A DNA stretch of 64,000 nucleotides, taken from Dipylidium caninum (Eukaryota; Platyhelminthes; Cestoda; Cyclophyllidea; Dipylidiidae). The translations under genes were made by a program, and so were the position numbers. This document shows positions 24,441 through 37,186 of this stretch, piece after piece. How positions within the stretch are numbered: position 1 is the first letter of the stretch; the number at the start of each line of letters is the position of its first letter. Location: assembly GCA_017562135.1 (NCBI GenBank), contig QEYB01001162.1, forward strand, positions 248,001 to 312,000. The letters run 5' to 3'. The notes under the pieces were generated by a model that made no database searches, was not told where the DNA came from, and worked only from the letters and a program-made list of their open reading frames with translations.

Positions 24441-27400
24441 AAGTCAATGTAACCTCAGGAGTGATTCGGTTCCTCTCCAACTCTCAGTGGAGCCAACGGC
24501 CTCCAATTTCGAGGCGTGGCGGCCTTAAAAGAGTTTGGCAAACTCACAGAGGACACCGGTAATCGCGGGTGAAATGGTTTCCTGTAGACGTTTCAACGAC
24601 AGCCGCCAGCCACTCCCCTTCGACAGGACCCGTCCCGAAACATCCCTTTTCAAGTGAAGGCGACACCTCCTGTTTTGCACTGAGGTGCCACCGAACTCTT
24701 CCTCTCTGAGGCCGTTGCACTTCGGAGGGACAAGAGTTCCGTCAAAGTGGCCTCTGGATTCGCAATTTAACTGGCAACGACAGCAGCCTCGAGAGTCTAA
24801 CAACTTGGCCGCGCCCTCGTGGCTCCCAGGGGGGAAACATTTTTTTGATGCCAAAAGTGACAGGGTGGCGTCTTCTTTTTTTTCTCCTCTCGTTTCACGG
24901 CGTCAGATGGTGTTGAAATCTTTGAAAGGGGAAAATAGTCCTGGGGATGGGGTGGGGGGGCCACGGCGGATGGCGTTTGAGGGGCGAGTGCGACAGCGGC
25001 CTGTGCTGGCGTCTTCCACTTTCTCCCCTCGCATCGCAAACCGAGGCAGCTGTTCATGAAGGCGCGTCTCGTCCACCAGGCCATCGGCCGTCGGGTCGCC
25101 CGATTAACACGCGTCTCGGGGGCCTCCAAATCACTTTTTTTCCCCAATTTCACCCTGTTCGTTTGGCTCCTTCGCACGCCGAGGGCAGCGAGGACAGGAG
25201 GGTCACTCGGCCATCTGGTGGAGGTGCTCGGGAACCTCGGAGAAGCCCGCCTCTATGCCATCCCGTTTGCGTGGCCTCGTGGCTATGACTTTCCCAGGAT
25301 TTTTGTAGCCCCTAAAGTCGTCCACTTTTCCCCATATTTGCCGACGACTTGGCAAATGTAGAACTCGTCCGAAGAGCTTGAAAACCATGCTGGGGTTGGG
25401 AAGCCCCGAGAAAAGGTGCTGGGCCGCCAAGGCGATTAGTCCTCGTCGTGGCTTCTGTCTCGCAGCGGAAGGAAAAGACATCTCCCCAAAAATTGTTTAG
25501 TTAAAACTCTGAAATACACATAATTCGCGCATTTCTCGCTGGGGCAATTTATCCTGCTGCCAAGGCTAACTTCTTTCACTAACTCAACATGATGCAGTGT
25601 TGCAGCCTGAAGTCATAAATCACGCCGCGCCTCGCGCCGGTCGTCCGACGTCCCGTCACCTCGGCAGTGGGCGAAAAGGGGCGTCGCGACGACACCTCCG
25701 CGCGTGTATCGTCGTTGCCAGCGACGCACCGGCCGATTCGACGACTGTGACGGCAGGCGGGGAGAGGAAAGGAGAGTCCACCTGCCCCCACCCGCCCCGC
25801 CCCGCCCCGCCCCCACCTGATTGTAACCGACATCGCTCAGAGGCGGAGAAAAAAAGAGGCTGCGAATGAAGATGAACGCTCGACCGCGAGCCTCTTGACA
25901 AAATTTGACCCATCACAAGTTTTTAGCAACGCCTACTTCCTCATCCACCGACTATCATCTCGGCGTCTTTGACTCGCCTTTGGTTCACTGGTGGAGGAGG
26001 AACGACGCCTCCTGTGAAACCATGGAACCCCTTTGGAGACTCATGACTCCACCGGAGAGGAGATAATTTGCCTCCTTCAAAAAGACACTTTTCCCGACGA
26101 CGAAGACCTCCGCCTATTTCCTCCTCCATTGCGGCGGGAGGGTAAAAACTCCAAGTCTCCTCGGCGCCCACGGATCCTTCTGGTTGTTTCAGGCATTTTT
26201 AAGGACAACGGCAGTGAGGATCAGTGCAGTTCACGGGAAACGGGGGTCCTCGCCTCCGATTACGCCGCCTTGGCGTTAGGCAGACGTTCTTCTTTGTGCC
26301 AGAAAAAGGTTAGTAAACCCGTCTGGCCACCTCGGGCGACGGGATGGCGCCTGCGAGGCCAGGCGGAGTCGAACAAATCCAAGTAAGTCCGGTTCCGCTC
26401 TACGGTGGCCTTCACACGACGCAGAAAGAGCCACTCGGACGAGTAAGGCAGGCGACTCAGGAGTGACGACGCTGTCCCGGGGGAAACGACGACTCCACCT
26501 CGCTGATGGGGGCGGTGGCATGCGCCCTGTGCGGCATGGCTCTGCTGCCAGGAATGGAGGCCATCAGGACGAAGAATGGCCGTGGGTGGAGGCCTGTTTC
26601 AGAGTCCAACCGCTTCACTTCCACTCAACTCGAGTGGAAAGGGTCTGCCTTCCCGCAAACCGCGTTTCCTGGTGGCGGGAGGACAGAATCCGCGCTGCTC
26701 CACCTCTCCACTGCCCCAGCGATCTGTCCTGGGAAAGCGGACAGGCTGATCGTGACACCTCCGATTAGCCTCCTCCTCCTCCTCCTCTTCCTCCACTCTC
26801 CCGACGAGCGAGCGCACCGCGCTGAGGTTTAAAAGTGCCCGGTGGTACGGCGCTCAGTCCTAGCCATCGCACTTCTCTACTTGCAGGAAGATTTGGACGG
26901 CAGAAGGGGAGACTGCGCAAGCTAATAATCGGGTTGGAAACTTCGGAACGGGCGTTATGCGGACGTCCTCCTTCGGGGCGGAGGAGGAGTCGGAGGCGGC
27001 ACGACCGGCACCCTCGGCTGCGCTGACCATATTTCGCCTTTTTAAGGTGCAAAGAAAAAGGGAAATGTCAAATGTTTACTGCAACAAGGACATCCTTTTC
27101 CCCTTTTCCTCTCGCTGTGGGCAGCAGTTTTCCTAAACATTTGCCTGCGTCTTCGCGAAAAAATAAGCGTTTCTAGACAAACGGAGGTAAAAAAGGAACA
27201 ACACAAAAAATATCCCTTACGGTGGTCCTCACTGGAGAAAAATCAGTCAAAACGGGAGTCATCAGTTTTAGTGGCAGTCCAAAATAGCATTCGCCTTTCG
27301 AGGATTTGGGCGAAATGTGAGGCGAGAAAAATGGGTCCCCGAAGAGGTCCGAGGAGGCCCGAGGAAGGAAGAAGAAGAACAATAGAGGCCTCCTGATCCT

Positions 27401-28049
27401 CCTCCTCCTCCTCTTTGGCAGTTGGGGTGCAAGTTTAGAGAGTCTAACCAAAATGACTGGTGTTGAGAACACGTCCGGGGATTCTCCCTGCGTCAAACCG
27501 GACACTCGGAGGCGAGAGTGGCCGCGACGAATTTAAGCATGGACGCGGGAAGTGATTTAGTCGAGCTTCTTTCCACCTTCTCACCTCCTCAGCGATGCAG
27601 ATGACTGTCATCTGCTCGGCCACCAGACGGAGCGGCGGAGCGAGTCGCAGTCGGCGGAGCCAACGTCCCGAAGACTGCGCCTCGTCGGGGTGCACCAGCG
27701 GGGCAAACACCTCCGGGAGGGCGGGGGGGGGGGGAAGCGCGAGAAACGACCTTCACCTCGTCCATAGACGAGGAAGTTGGCAGCAGTTACGCAACTGAGG
27801 ATTCAAGAAATTTCGGTCATTAGCCATTGTCACACAAATACACACACGCAGCCTCCGGAGCGTCCACGAGGGGCGCAGCTAAAGGCCACGACCGACTGCG
27901 AGCGAATTAATCAACGCCCCATTTCGATGCCAGTGGGACATTAATCAGAGGAATTACATCTTCGACGAGGCCTCTGCTGTGCCGATGCGGGGATTTCATC
28001 CCCTCCGCCTCCCGGTCAAACGCACTTGCCAGGGCGAATTTAATGGGAC

Positions 28050-28072
28050 GAGAGAGAGAGAGAGAGAGAGAG
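28050..28072. repeat. (GA)n microsatellite
   Basis: About 11 GA units, flanked by ordinary GC-rich sequence. Confidence 0.95.
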
Positions 28073-29927
28073 GCAAAATCGCCTTGATTTGAGTGCCAAA
28101 AGAGAATCGCGTGAGGATGAAATGTGGGCAAAAAGGCGCCCGCGGTTCGGCCCCCTCCCCCCCCTCACCGCGCCACCATTTCGCCTGAGCAAATGCCTTT
28201 TTCTGGGGGTTTTGAAGAAACGCGGCTGATTTTTGCAAAAAAGAAGACCGTCGAGATGGAAAAGAAATACCCTTTTTTTGTTTCGTCTTGACAGCTTTCC
28301 CAGCCAGTGGAGGGGGAAAAATTGGCACAAATCTTGAAAGACTCCGCTTTTCGGTAAATAGTTGGGGAAGAACCTGCCACCCACTTTTGTACGAACCGCC
28401 AGAAGGCGCTCGACATGCATTTCGCCGTGTCTGCTGTGCCTCGGATGGATTTGGGCAGGTTTTCTCCACTTTTTCCCGCCTTCATTCACAAGGGAGAAGC
28501 GTCAGCCACCCCCAACACTGTGTGGAGGAGTCTCACACTCGGAATAATTGTTTTCCCACCCCGAAACAGTGAAATGCGTTAGCAGATGGCACGGTGAAAC
28601 GGGGAATAGCGTGAAAGTCTGTCCTGCCGCCTGGTTTCACCACCGGGAGTCCAAACTCGTCGGCTCGAGTCCATTTGAGGGCGTCGCGACGCGGTTGAAT
28701 TGCCTCCGCGCAACGCTAACGAACAGTGAAGCCGCGAATCTCTTGAAATTTCTCACGGTGACGGCGGTTTGCTCGAACCGCGTGCGTCAAACCGAGTGGC
28801 CTCAATGAAAGCGATGGGGCGATTGGGAGGACCTTCACTCGTAGAGCACAACAACTGTCTCAAGTTATTTTATCCACACCGGGAGGGATGCGTGTGGGTT
28901 CGCCGGGTCTCCGAGGTGCACGTTTCCCCCGCGGTGGGAGAAATCGCCTCCTCTTCGCTGTGAAACCCCCCCTGGAAAGCGCTCACGAAGGAGATCCTGT
29001 CTTGGCCCTGTGCGCTCGGCTTATCTTCGCCTCTCCACCCCGGGTGGCAGCACTCCCTTGGATCCACCACACCGTGAAGCGTCAATGACCATTTGTGGGG
29101 GTAAACGAGCTGAACCTTCTCTCGTTTGCCACGTCAAAATCGGCGTCTACGCATTTTGTTGGCATCCTTAGTCTCCACAGTGCGGTTCAAGCCTTGCGTC
29201 CACCCGCCTGGGAGGAGAGTGTAGCTCTTTTAGGCTAAAATTTACTCTCAAGATTAGCATTGGTCACTTTTTTTTTCTCCTGTTTGTGGGCGCGGATTGA
29301 ATGGAGCTGAGATAAAAACGGTGACTACATCAGGAGACAAAAGAAAAAATTGAGGTGATGCATTGGCGCCGTGGAAAATTCAATCTCATCTGCCTGCCAG
29401 TCAGCCAGCCTCTTCCCGGCCAAACAGCGGCTTCATGAGGAGTTTATGAGTCCGTCCAAATTAGGTCTACTTGGCAGAAGATTTGGACGAAATGGTCTCA
29501 TCAAAGGGGCAGAGGAGGCGCAGGCGGTAGTCGGCTGAAAGAGGCCAGCAGTCCAGGCGTCTGCACCAAACCTCGGCCTCAGTCCGTCAGCGCGAGAGGA
29601 GAGCCTGCGAGGCGTCGACTAGCCACCAGGCGAAGAGACCCCCCTTCGGTGCGGGTCAGCGGGGAGAAAGTTGGCTCTGTCATCCGCTAGAGACTACCAC
29701 TCCGCGCATTTTCGACTCTTGGTCGCTTAAAGTGGAATTAAAAGAGTCTGCTCCCATCACTGCGACTAATTCACACTTCGCTTTTTATCTCCTCTCTAAA
29801 CTCGACGATTTAACACTCGAAGGGGGGCGGGTAGATGCCTAAAAGCGAATGGATTCTTCCTTCCGGTAGAAGTTTGAAGCCTCGCCGACTACAAAGTGTC
29901 TTCCCAATGATTCATCCTCGCTTTCCT

Positions 29928-29977
29928 CTCCTCCTCCTCCTCCTCCTCCTCCTCCTCCTCCCGCCCGCCCGCCCGCC
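29928..29977. repeat. (CTC)n then (CCCG)n tract
   Basis: About ten CTC units, followed without a gap by four CCCG units. Confidence 0.9.
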
Positions 29978-30071
29978 ATTGTTAACTTTCCCTTTGTGGG
30001 GCGAAGGAAAGACTCCACAATGCATCTCCGCATGACTACTCACCGTGAAATTTGAGAAGAGACCAAAAAAG

Positions 30072-30099
30072 ATCAGTTTACGTGGGACTGTAAACTGAT
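30072..30099. promoter_or_regulatory. 10-bp inverted repeat next to a CCAAT-type box
   Basis: ATCAGTTTAC at 30072-30081 is perfectly complementary to GTAAACTGAT at 30090-30099, with an 8-nt loop. The right arm runs straight into GATTGGCT, an inverted CCAAT core at 30097-30101. A second ATTGG lies at 30135-30139, just ahead of the candidate start codon at 30149. This could be a small promoter; it is inference only. Confidence 0.35.
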
Positions 30100-30148
30100 T
30101 GGCTGTCAGATCGGAGCAGCTGTCAAGCCTTTCAATTGGATGTCAGGC

Positions 30149-30210
30149 ATGAGTTCTCGTGAATTCAACGATTTGAGAAACGAAATAGCCGAAATTTCGG
30201 GCAACATGAG
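30149..30210 (+). CDS. Candidate first coding exon, unassigned
   Basis: An ATG at 30149 opens 20 codons reading MSSREFNDLRNEIAEISGNM, which end two bases into a codon at a good donor (AG/GTGAGG at 30210/30211). The peptide is charged, with the heptad look of a short coiled-coil start. CCAAT-type boxes lie 10-50 bp upstream. I could not find a convincing second exon in the GC-rich DNA that follows, and no family is recognised. It may be a chance match. Confidence 0.2.
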
Positions 30211-32039
30211 GTGAGGCACGAAATGGCGCCACGTACAGCCGCATGCATGGGCAAAGCAGGTTTCACCAGCGACGTGGGAAGTCACCTTGACAGGCATTGA
30301 CATCTGAGTAGAATGCGAATCGCCTTGCGTCTGTCCTTCCCATCAGCTCCTCCGCCTGTAATTATCGCCCATGACAACTCATGACTTGGTCTGACAATCG
30401 CCCTGTTGGCCATCAAACCCCCCGAGTGGCAGAGTATTTCGCCCTCGGCGGGTTCGTTTGCCGGAGGAATCGTCTGGCTTGGCCGGAGAGAGGCAGAAAG
30501 TGTGAGGGAGGGCGGAGATGAGAAAAAAGAAGAAGAAGAAGAAGAAGGAGAAGAGACTGTAGCCCTCCCCCCTGCAGGTGTAATTGACCACAGCCAAGCA
30601 CATTTTTTGCACAGCGCAAAAACACATTACGCCGTGTTTTGGCTGTATCAATTACATCAGCTGGCGTCGGGGGGAGTCAACTGTGCTACAAAAAGTCCGC
30701 CTTCATCATATCATCGCGGGCCTAAAAAGCGCAAGCAACTTGTTTTGCTATTGACAGAAAGGCAGAGGAATTAGTAGGCGCCAGGGTTTATTTTTCCTCG
30801 CATTCCCACTGCGTGGTAGCGATTCTGTTCACCACCAAGAGTTTTGCAGCCCGCACAGCGCAATGTGAGTTGGCGAGGTGAAGGTCAGTTTGTGCGGGGT
30901 CCGTGGGGAAAGTGGGAAGAGACGGAGAAGGAGGAGGAGGAACCAGGAATGCCGACACATCGCCAACGTCGGTGAGAGGAGGAGGAGGAGGAAGAATCAT
31001 GAATGCCGAGAGGTTGAGACAGCAACGGCAATTATGCATCAGTGATGTATATCAACCGCCCCCCCCCCCATAAAAATTTCCTCACGACGAAGAAATTCGT
31101 TATATCCCCAGGGACCGGCGCAATGCCTGCCCATTCGCCGATCTGCTGCTCCCGCCGCCCCCGGCCACCAGTCCCCTGTGCCGTTGACAGGTGTCACCCT
31201 TCCGCCGTGTTCACAATCCCACGCGGCGGCAAAGCCAACTGGCGCACACTTTGAAGCCCAGCACGCAGATTAACACCTGATTCGCAAGGCGGTCTTCGTC
31301 CGACTCGTCGTCCGCCTCGCATCTTGTCCGCACAGCGCGATGGCACAGGCCTTCCACACATTCCAGGCCCAGTGACACTTGAGTTCCACTCTAGTCGGAC
31401 ACAAACTGAACCAGTTTCGAAATTTCCTGGGACATGGGACACAGGCAATAGGTGAAAACCCCACAAAACCACTTGACACCTTGACAGGTTGCTTAAATTC
31501 AAGAGGAAGTTCATTTAACTGTGGAAGAAGGACAAAAATAGAAGGCCACTCTCTTTGCCCGGAGAAGCCGTCCGGTGCGACAAGACTCGCCAACAGACGA
31601 CAAAATTGGTTGTTGCTTGTGCTCTGCCATTGTGGAAGAGGAAATTGTACCGCCTTTTAGCTCCGCCATTCATTTGTCTGGCATCAGGTGGAGGCAGTGT
31701 CGCTTTCCAGGGAGGAATTCGCCGCTCTCGTGATTAATGGCCGCTCTCGGGGCGGGGGACAAAACTCCCGCGATGGCGCAGTGACTGCGGAGAAAGCAGA
31801 GCCTCGTGGTGGACCGAAAAGCGACTGTCGAGGCAGCATGCGAAGACGCCGGTCGTCGGGATGCCTGGAGCTCTCAGACCGCCGCCGCGACGTTGACGAG
31901 GACATCAGCGAGAGAAGAGAAAGCTGACATTCTTGAAGCGCTGGCACAGACACACTCACACTAATCGAGGAGGAAATCTGCCATCTTCTTTTCACGGCAA
32001 GCGGTTTATGAGAAGCCGTCGTGGGGAGACGGTTAGGTT

Positions 32040-32066
32040 CTCCTCCTCCTCCTCCTCCTCCTCCTC
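32040..32066. repeat. (TCC)n trinucleotide tract
   Basis: Nine uninterrupted TCC units. Confidence 0.95.
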
Positions 32067-32714
32067 GATTCAGTCAACGAGAGGCGGCACTCATCACTGG
32101 CCCTCGGCCGTGAATGCGGTGTCCACAGCGGGAAAGTAGGAGCAAAAGAGGCCCGAGACGCCACTCGACCGGCAATGCCACTTTGTGACGGTGGACGCAG
32201 ACGAGAATGCTGAAGTGGAGGTTGTGTTGCCCCGCAAAGTGCGGTCCCCCTCGAGGCAAGAACCTTTTGGGCGGTGGAATTGTCGCCACGAGTTCAGATA
32301 ACCCGCTCGCGAAAGTGTGCTTCTCCACGAGTGGCAGATCCTCAACACCGGCAGCGTTCAGAGCTGAGAATGCCGAAATTGTGGCAGCGCGATTAAGACG
32401 AAGTGATCGGGTGACCCTCCACTTTGTCGGGCTTGAAATTCTCCGCGAGGGATGCACAAGGAAGGTCACTCAAGCGTTGGAAACCTGTTTTCTCCACGGC
32501 ATTCCACAGAGGTAGATCCTCCCGCTTGTGGTGAAATGCCCCACCAGATTGCAATCATCTCGCAGCCTTTGACTGGCGAGTGCGAAGGAGTCCGCCACGC
32601 AAAACCTCCTCGTCAAGGGGCCAAAACGTGTCGCTCCCTGCCACGACGCTCACTTCGGATAAACTCTGCCCTCGTAACTGGCTGCAGGGTGTTTATTCAT
32701 TGTGCTGGACCCTT

Positions 32715-32736
32715 TCTCTCTCTCTCTCTCTCTCTC
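32715..32736. repeat. (TC)n microsatellite
   Basis: Eleven TC units followed by a T-run. Confidence 0.95.
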
Positions 32737-33479
32737 GCTTTTTTTCTCCAGCCCAAAAAAGTCCCGAATAAACATATCCGCTCACGTAACCTCCGCCTAT
32801 TGTCAGTCACCTGCACGTGGATCCATCATTCGCACTCCGCCATTTCCCACTGGCCCGCCCGCCTTCTGGCCCGAGGCGACACCCGCTTCGCCCTTCTTTC
32901 CACCCGCTCCTCGACTGCCCTGAGTGTCATTTCGAGGGGCCGCACTGGGAGTCTGCGGGTTCCCCTGGCATGAACGGGGCAAAATGTGGGCCGAAACACA
33001 GTATTAAACGCTTTTAGAGCTCTCTTTTGGCGCGAGAGGGTTCGGGAGGCTCAGAAAACCCTTCTGTCTAAACTACGAGCACCACGGGGTGCTGTAGGGC
33101 TGACGGACGTTAACGGCAGTTCGAGATTCCTGCTAGTACGCCAAAAAGACCGAACAGATTTTTCTACGCCCCGTGGTGCAGTCAGACGTGGCGACAGTGG
33201 GCGAAGGGGAGAAATGACGCCAGCAAAGTGTCCTCCACCTTTCGGCCTCTCCTCGACTGGCAATTGCTGGGGAGACACTTTCGCCATTTGCCCTCGAGCG
33301 GATGGGAGGGGGACACTTTCACGGAGCTCCGGGCCTTAAAAGTATCATTAGGGCGAGGCGAAAAGTCTCTCGGATATGAGATTTAATTAAAATTAACTTT
33401 TCTCTTCCCAACGATGCATTTGGGCCAATTTCATCCTTTTCGGGTGGAGTTTGACTGCACGCACATCAGCGCGCGTTTT

Positions 33480-34110
33480 GTGAATCTCAGCCGCTCCGCT
33501 CCCCGCTCCCCGCTCCGTCCGCCCGCCCGTCCCACCCCCTCGCCGCCCCAAGCCCCAGAACGTGCCAATCGCGTGTCCGCGACCTTGCGATGAAAGCTGC
33601 TGTACGCGCGGACAGGGAGGGTAACGCGCGCAACGGGGAAAAAATAGCCTCCAATCCCCCTTTGCGTTGCCTGCCGCGCCAGCTTTTTTCGCAAGCTAGC
33701 GCACAGCGCTGCCTCTCCGCTGCGCTCCCCTCCCCTCCGCTCCCCGTCACCCCCACCATTTCGACGCGGCCAAAAAAAACCCCATCGGCGGCAACGCACC
33801 AACGCGGAGGGGGAAAGGGAGTCGGAGACGAGGGGATGGAATGGGATGGGATGGGAAGGGAGGGCAATGGGGAGAGAGAGAGAGGCGCGGCGCTTCGCTC
33901 GGCCTGCAAGGGGATTGGTCAAACGAGTGCAGGCAGAGAGGCGACGCGGAGGGGGCAGCGGAGGGAGGCTCCGAGCCCCGCTCCACCGCCCCCGGACGCC
34001 CGTCGCCCCCCCCCCCCCACCCCGAGAGTGTGTTCCCACGCGTCGGTGCGAGGGCGCACGTGCACCCAGCGCGCCGACGACGAGGCGATGGTCGACAGGG
34101 TGCGTATGCG
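33480..34110. other. CpG-rich block
   Basis: A dense run of CpG with CGCTCCC and CCCG units (about 33485-33540), poly-C at about 34006-34018, and few TA or stop triplets. It could be a promoter-like island or simply a local composition shift. No TATA box or initiator was identified, and no gene start can be tied to it. Confidence 0.35.
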
Positions 34111-34163
34111 CATCACGAAATAGGAAAAAAAGGAAGAAAGGAGAGAGAAGCGAGCGATACGAG

Positions 34164-34210
34164 GCGATGCGATGCGATGCAATGCAACACGATGCGATGC
34201 CATGCGATGG
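34164..34210. repeat. (GATGC)n pentanucleotide repeat
   Basis: About nine GATGC-like units with scattered variants (AATGC, AACAC, CATGC). It directly follows the CpG-rich block. Confidence 0.85.
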
Positions 34211-35512
34211 GAGAGGGCGTCGGAGCCTTCCACCTGACGGATTGTGTACGTGGGTGCCTGCGTAGCCGCGTGCGTTTGTGTGTGTGCACTTGTAAACGAT
34301 GTGTTCGCCTGTTACGGCATCGGCGTTAATACCGCTGTTTTCGGTGATATTTTTCACCTTTTCCCCGCGATAAACTCAGCGGAACTTCGTCCTCGTCTTA
34401 ACCAGCCGTGGAGAAGACCGGCGTGGCTGTCGTGGGCGGTTGTGGCGGACATTCTGTCCAACCGCAGTCTGTTTGACGAATAACAGAAGCACATTTGGGC
34501 TTCCACAATGACAGAATCGCACCCAGTCGGTCTGCGGAGCGCTTCACCTCGTTGGCTGTGTGTTCTTCCACGTTACTGTTGGAGATTCCCTCGGAGCTCT
34601 CACCAAACCGGCTCGCCTACACTCGGAGGGGCAAAAGTAAGCGGTCCAAAGGCAAAGATACCGTCGATCCAAATAAAAAAAATCCAACAGGGGAGTGGGC
34701 CACAACTCCACAGACGCTCAAAGCCGAGTCAACCCAAATTCGTAGGAAGTGGGAGAGGATGGCGGGGTGAAACGGCTTAAGAGAATTCATTCGAGGGTGA
34801 GAAGAAGCGCCTCCCCCCCGCGGCTCCGCTAATCCCCTTGGGACGCCTCTTACGCTAAGCCGAAATCTCAGAGGACGAGTGATTCCTGTGCCGTGAAACT
34901 GTTTATGGTGTTTTTTCCTCCCACGCAGTAAAATAAGCCTCCGAGGGTGGAAACTGACCCTGCGCAGTTCCTCGGGAGCAAATCTTCACCCCACACACGT
35001 GGCCCAAAACCTCATTTCCGAGATCGGAAGGATCATCGTCCAGCCACTGAATGTGTTAACTCGTCAACACTCAAGGAAGGCGCAAACAAACCCTCCGCGT
35101 TTCCTACTGCGCCCGTTGACAGGCTGACAAGGTGTCCATCGCCATTCAGAGAGCGTGTCCAAAAGACTGCCACCGGGTAAAACCTCGCCAGCACCTTCTG
35201 CCAGTCGAAACACCTCTCCTTTGACTGCACCTCGACCCAGTCGCTGCTCCTGCCGTGGATGGTGAGCAGATCCTCCACTCACCAAGTCGATGAAGTGGTT
35301 TTCGGAGAAGTCCAGCCGTCTCACGCCCTGAACTGGTCGCTCCACCGCCACAGCTACACCTCGACGGGGCGCGTCCTGGACGACATTCCCTCCAAATGTG
35401 CCCCATTTGCCAGTTTTTAGCGGAGACGAAGAGAAGAGGAGAGGAGAGGAGAGAGGAGGAGGCCAGCAGTAGGCTCCTCTTCAACACATGGAATTTAACT
35501 CCCTTCAAGCAC

Positions 35513-35531
35513 GTGTGTGTGTGTGTGTGTG
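35513..35531. repeat. (GT)n microsatellite
   Basis: Nine GT units. An AGGAGAGG purine run lies about 80 bp to the left. Confidence 0.9.
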
Positions 35532-36995
35532 CCACCTCGCTAATGTCTTTTTCACGCCTGTGACAAGGCTACTGGGGCGCACATTTGTATTAATTTCACT
35601 TTTAACATGACTTGTAAAAGCAGAGACGAGTTAGGTGCTCGAGACCTTTTTTTGTCCGCTAGGCAACAACTGCGCTTTGCCCATACACGCGGGGGCACGG
35701 GCACGGGCACGGGGACGGGGAACGGGGGCGGAGGCGGAGGGGCGCACGAGGAGTTTGGCGGGACAAGCGATTCGTGTAGTTGCCTTTTTTTAACTCATTT
35801 AATTTGTAACCTCTTCTTTTTGTGTGCGTGTGTGTGTGTTTTAAATTTCCAAGACTTCGGCGAAATGTAATCTACCGATAGGCTGCATTTTTCCACTGGG
35901 ATGCGAATAGCACGCACCACCACCACCACTTGGGAGAGTTCAGCAAAGGATTTTGGAGGAGAATCCTCGCGGGAGTCTACCTGCGGGGCATCCGCCTTGA
36001 GGAGGAAAAATGAGGCGAGATTTGGGCCAGTATTCGCCTTTTCCTCCACCAGTCTCCCACCAAACCCTTTCGAATGTGCCAGGAAGGCTTTGGCGAAAAG
36101 TGTGGAACAGGAGATGTTTTCACTGGAAGCATCTGCCAGAGACGAATTGCCATCGCCGCCGTTTTATGGGTTACAACACTTCCGGGGCAGGCGACCTTTT
36201 CATCGCCCCTGATGAAAGTGATTAATCGTTCCCTGGTGCTCGGCTAGAGGAGGTTCTCCTCCACTCGGGGTGGATAATTTCTCCCACAAATTAATGCCTC
36301 CGCCCCCGCCCCCTTTTTAATCCCTCACAGGCAAGTAGGGCGGTTGTGGCATGTGAAAAATTATGAATTGGGATGGGCAGGGGGCACGGGGAGCTGGAGA
36401 TGCTCTTTACCGTCGGGCTTGCAACAGCGAGGACCGCGTAAATCAGTTGAGGACACACGTTACTATAGCGAGAAGACGACGAAGAAGAAGCCCAAAATCC
36501 CGACGGTTGGAAGAGCGCTGACCAAGGCCGGGGGGCCCAACTGACCTGGCGAGGGAATTCCAAACACCACCAGAGCACACGCATTCCGCGGGTTGCTCTG
36601 CTATGCGGCAGCGGAGGCGTGGAGAGAGCCAAAGGCTGTACTCCTCGAGGCGGGATCTCCACCCCTCGACACTCAATGATGCTTGCTGCCGCTTGGAAGG
36701 CGGCTCCTCACTTCCGGCGCGGGCATTACGAGTCGGCAAAGCTGGGCACTTTTTCCTCCACTCCACTCCACATGGACGAAAGTGGAAATGCTCGCATTCC
36801 CCTCCTTCACCTGACTACGAGAGAGAGGCAGTTGATCACTTCCCATTTGGCAGAAGGCGGGTTTTTCCCCCCCCCCCCCGGCGAACTGCCGAAGAGACGA
36901 TTGTCGCTGTACAAGAGTGGAGCACAAAATCCCCCTTTTGGTGCCCACTGCGAGGGAGGGATAATTTTACACGTGTTATTAGACAGGAACACCTT

Positions 36996-36998
<3 letters not shown>

Positions 36999-37027
<29 letters not shown>
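36999..37027. repeat. (TC)n microsatellite
   Basis: About 14 TC units, 64 bp left of a TG tract at 37091-37111. Confidence 0.95.
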
Positions 37028-37029
<2 letters not shown>

Positions 37030-37090
37030 GCCAGATACGTCAGCAGTCACCTGTCTTTTTCTTCCCCATACCTCCTACGAACAAGTAAAC

Positions 37091-37111
37091 TGTGTGTGTG
37101 TGTGTGTGTGT
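37091..37111. repeat. (TG)n microsatellite
   Basis: Ten TG units, followed by TATGTGTGG. Confidence 0.95.
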
Positions 37112-37186
37112 ATGTGTGGTGGGTTTACATGCCTTCTCATTTCCACTCTGCTGTCACTTTTTTTTCTCCGCCGTGAAATATTTCGA

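Larger units (their letters stand above)
20061..30148. other. GC-rich non-coding stretch, middle part
   Basis: No gene was recognised. Contents are a CpG-rich block about 22410-22830 with repeated GGCCGAC/GGCGGAC units, TCC/GGA tracts (22700-22735, 24065-24092, 26769-26793, 29928-29960 followed by CCCG units to 29977), a GAA/GAC composite at 24401-24440, and a GA tract at 28050-28072. Open frames are present on both strands without domain support. Confidence 0.5.
30211..37186. other. GC-rich non-coding stretch, right part
   Basis: No gene was recognised. It includes GAA units about 30525-30545, GGA tracts about 30925-31000, TCC at 32040-32066, CT at 32715-32736, a CpG-rich block about 33480-34110 that runs into GATGC repeats, GT tracts, and a GGGCAC/GGGGAC run about 35690-35730. 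The frames of 308 codons (minus, 33431-34357) and 177 codons (plus, 33590-34123) overlap each other in the CpG block, and neither has domain support. Confidence 0.5.

Noticed and set aside
33431..34357. 308-codon minus-strand open frame
   Set aside because: It lies in the CpG-rich block, where several frames on both strands are open. The product is low-complexity Ser/Pro/Arg with no motif.
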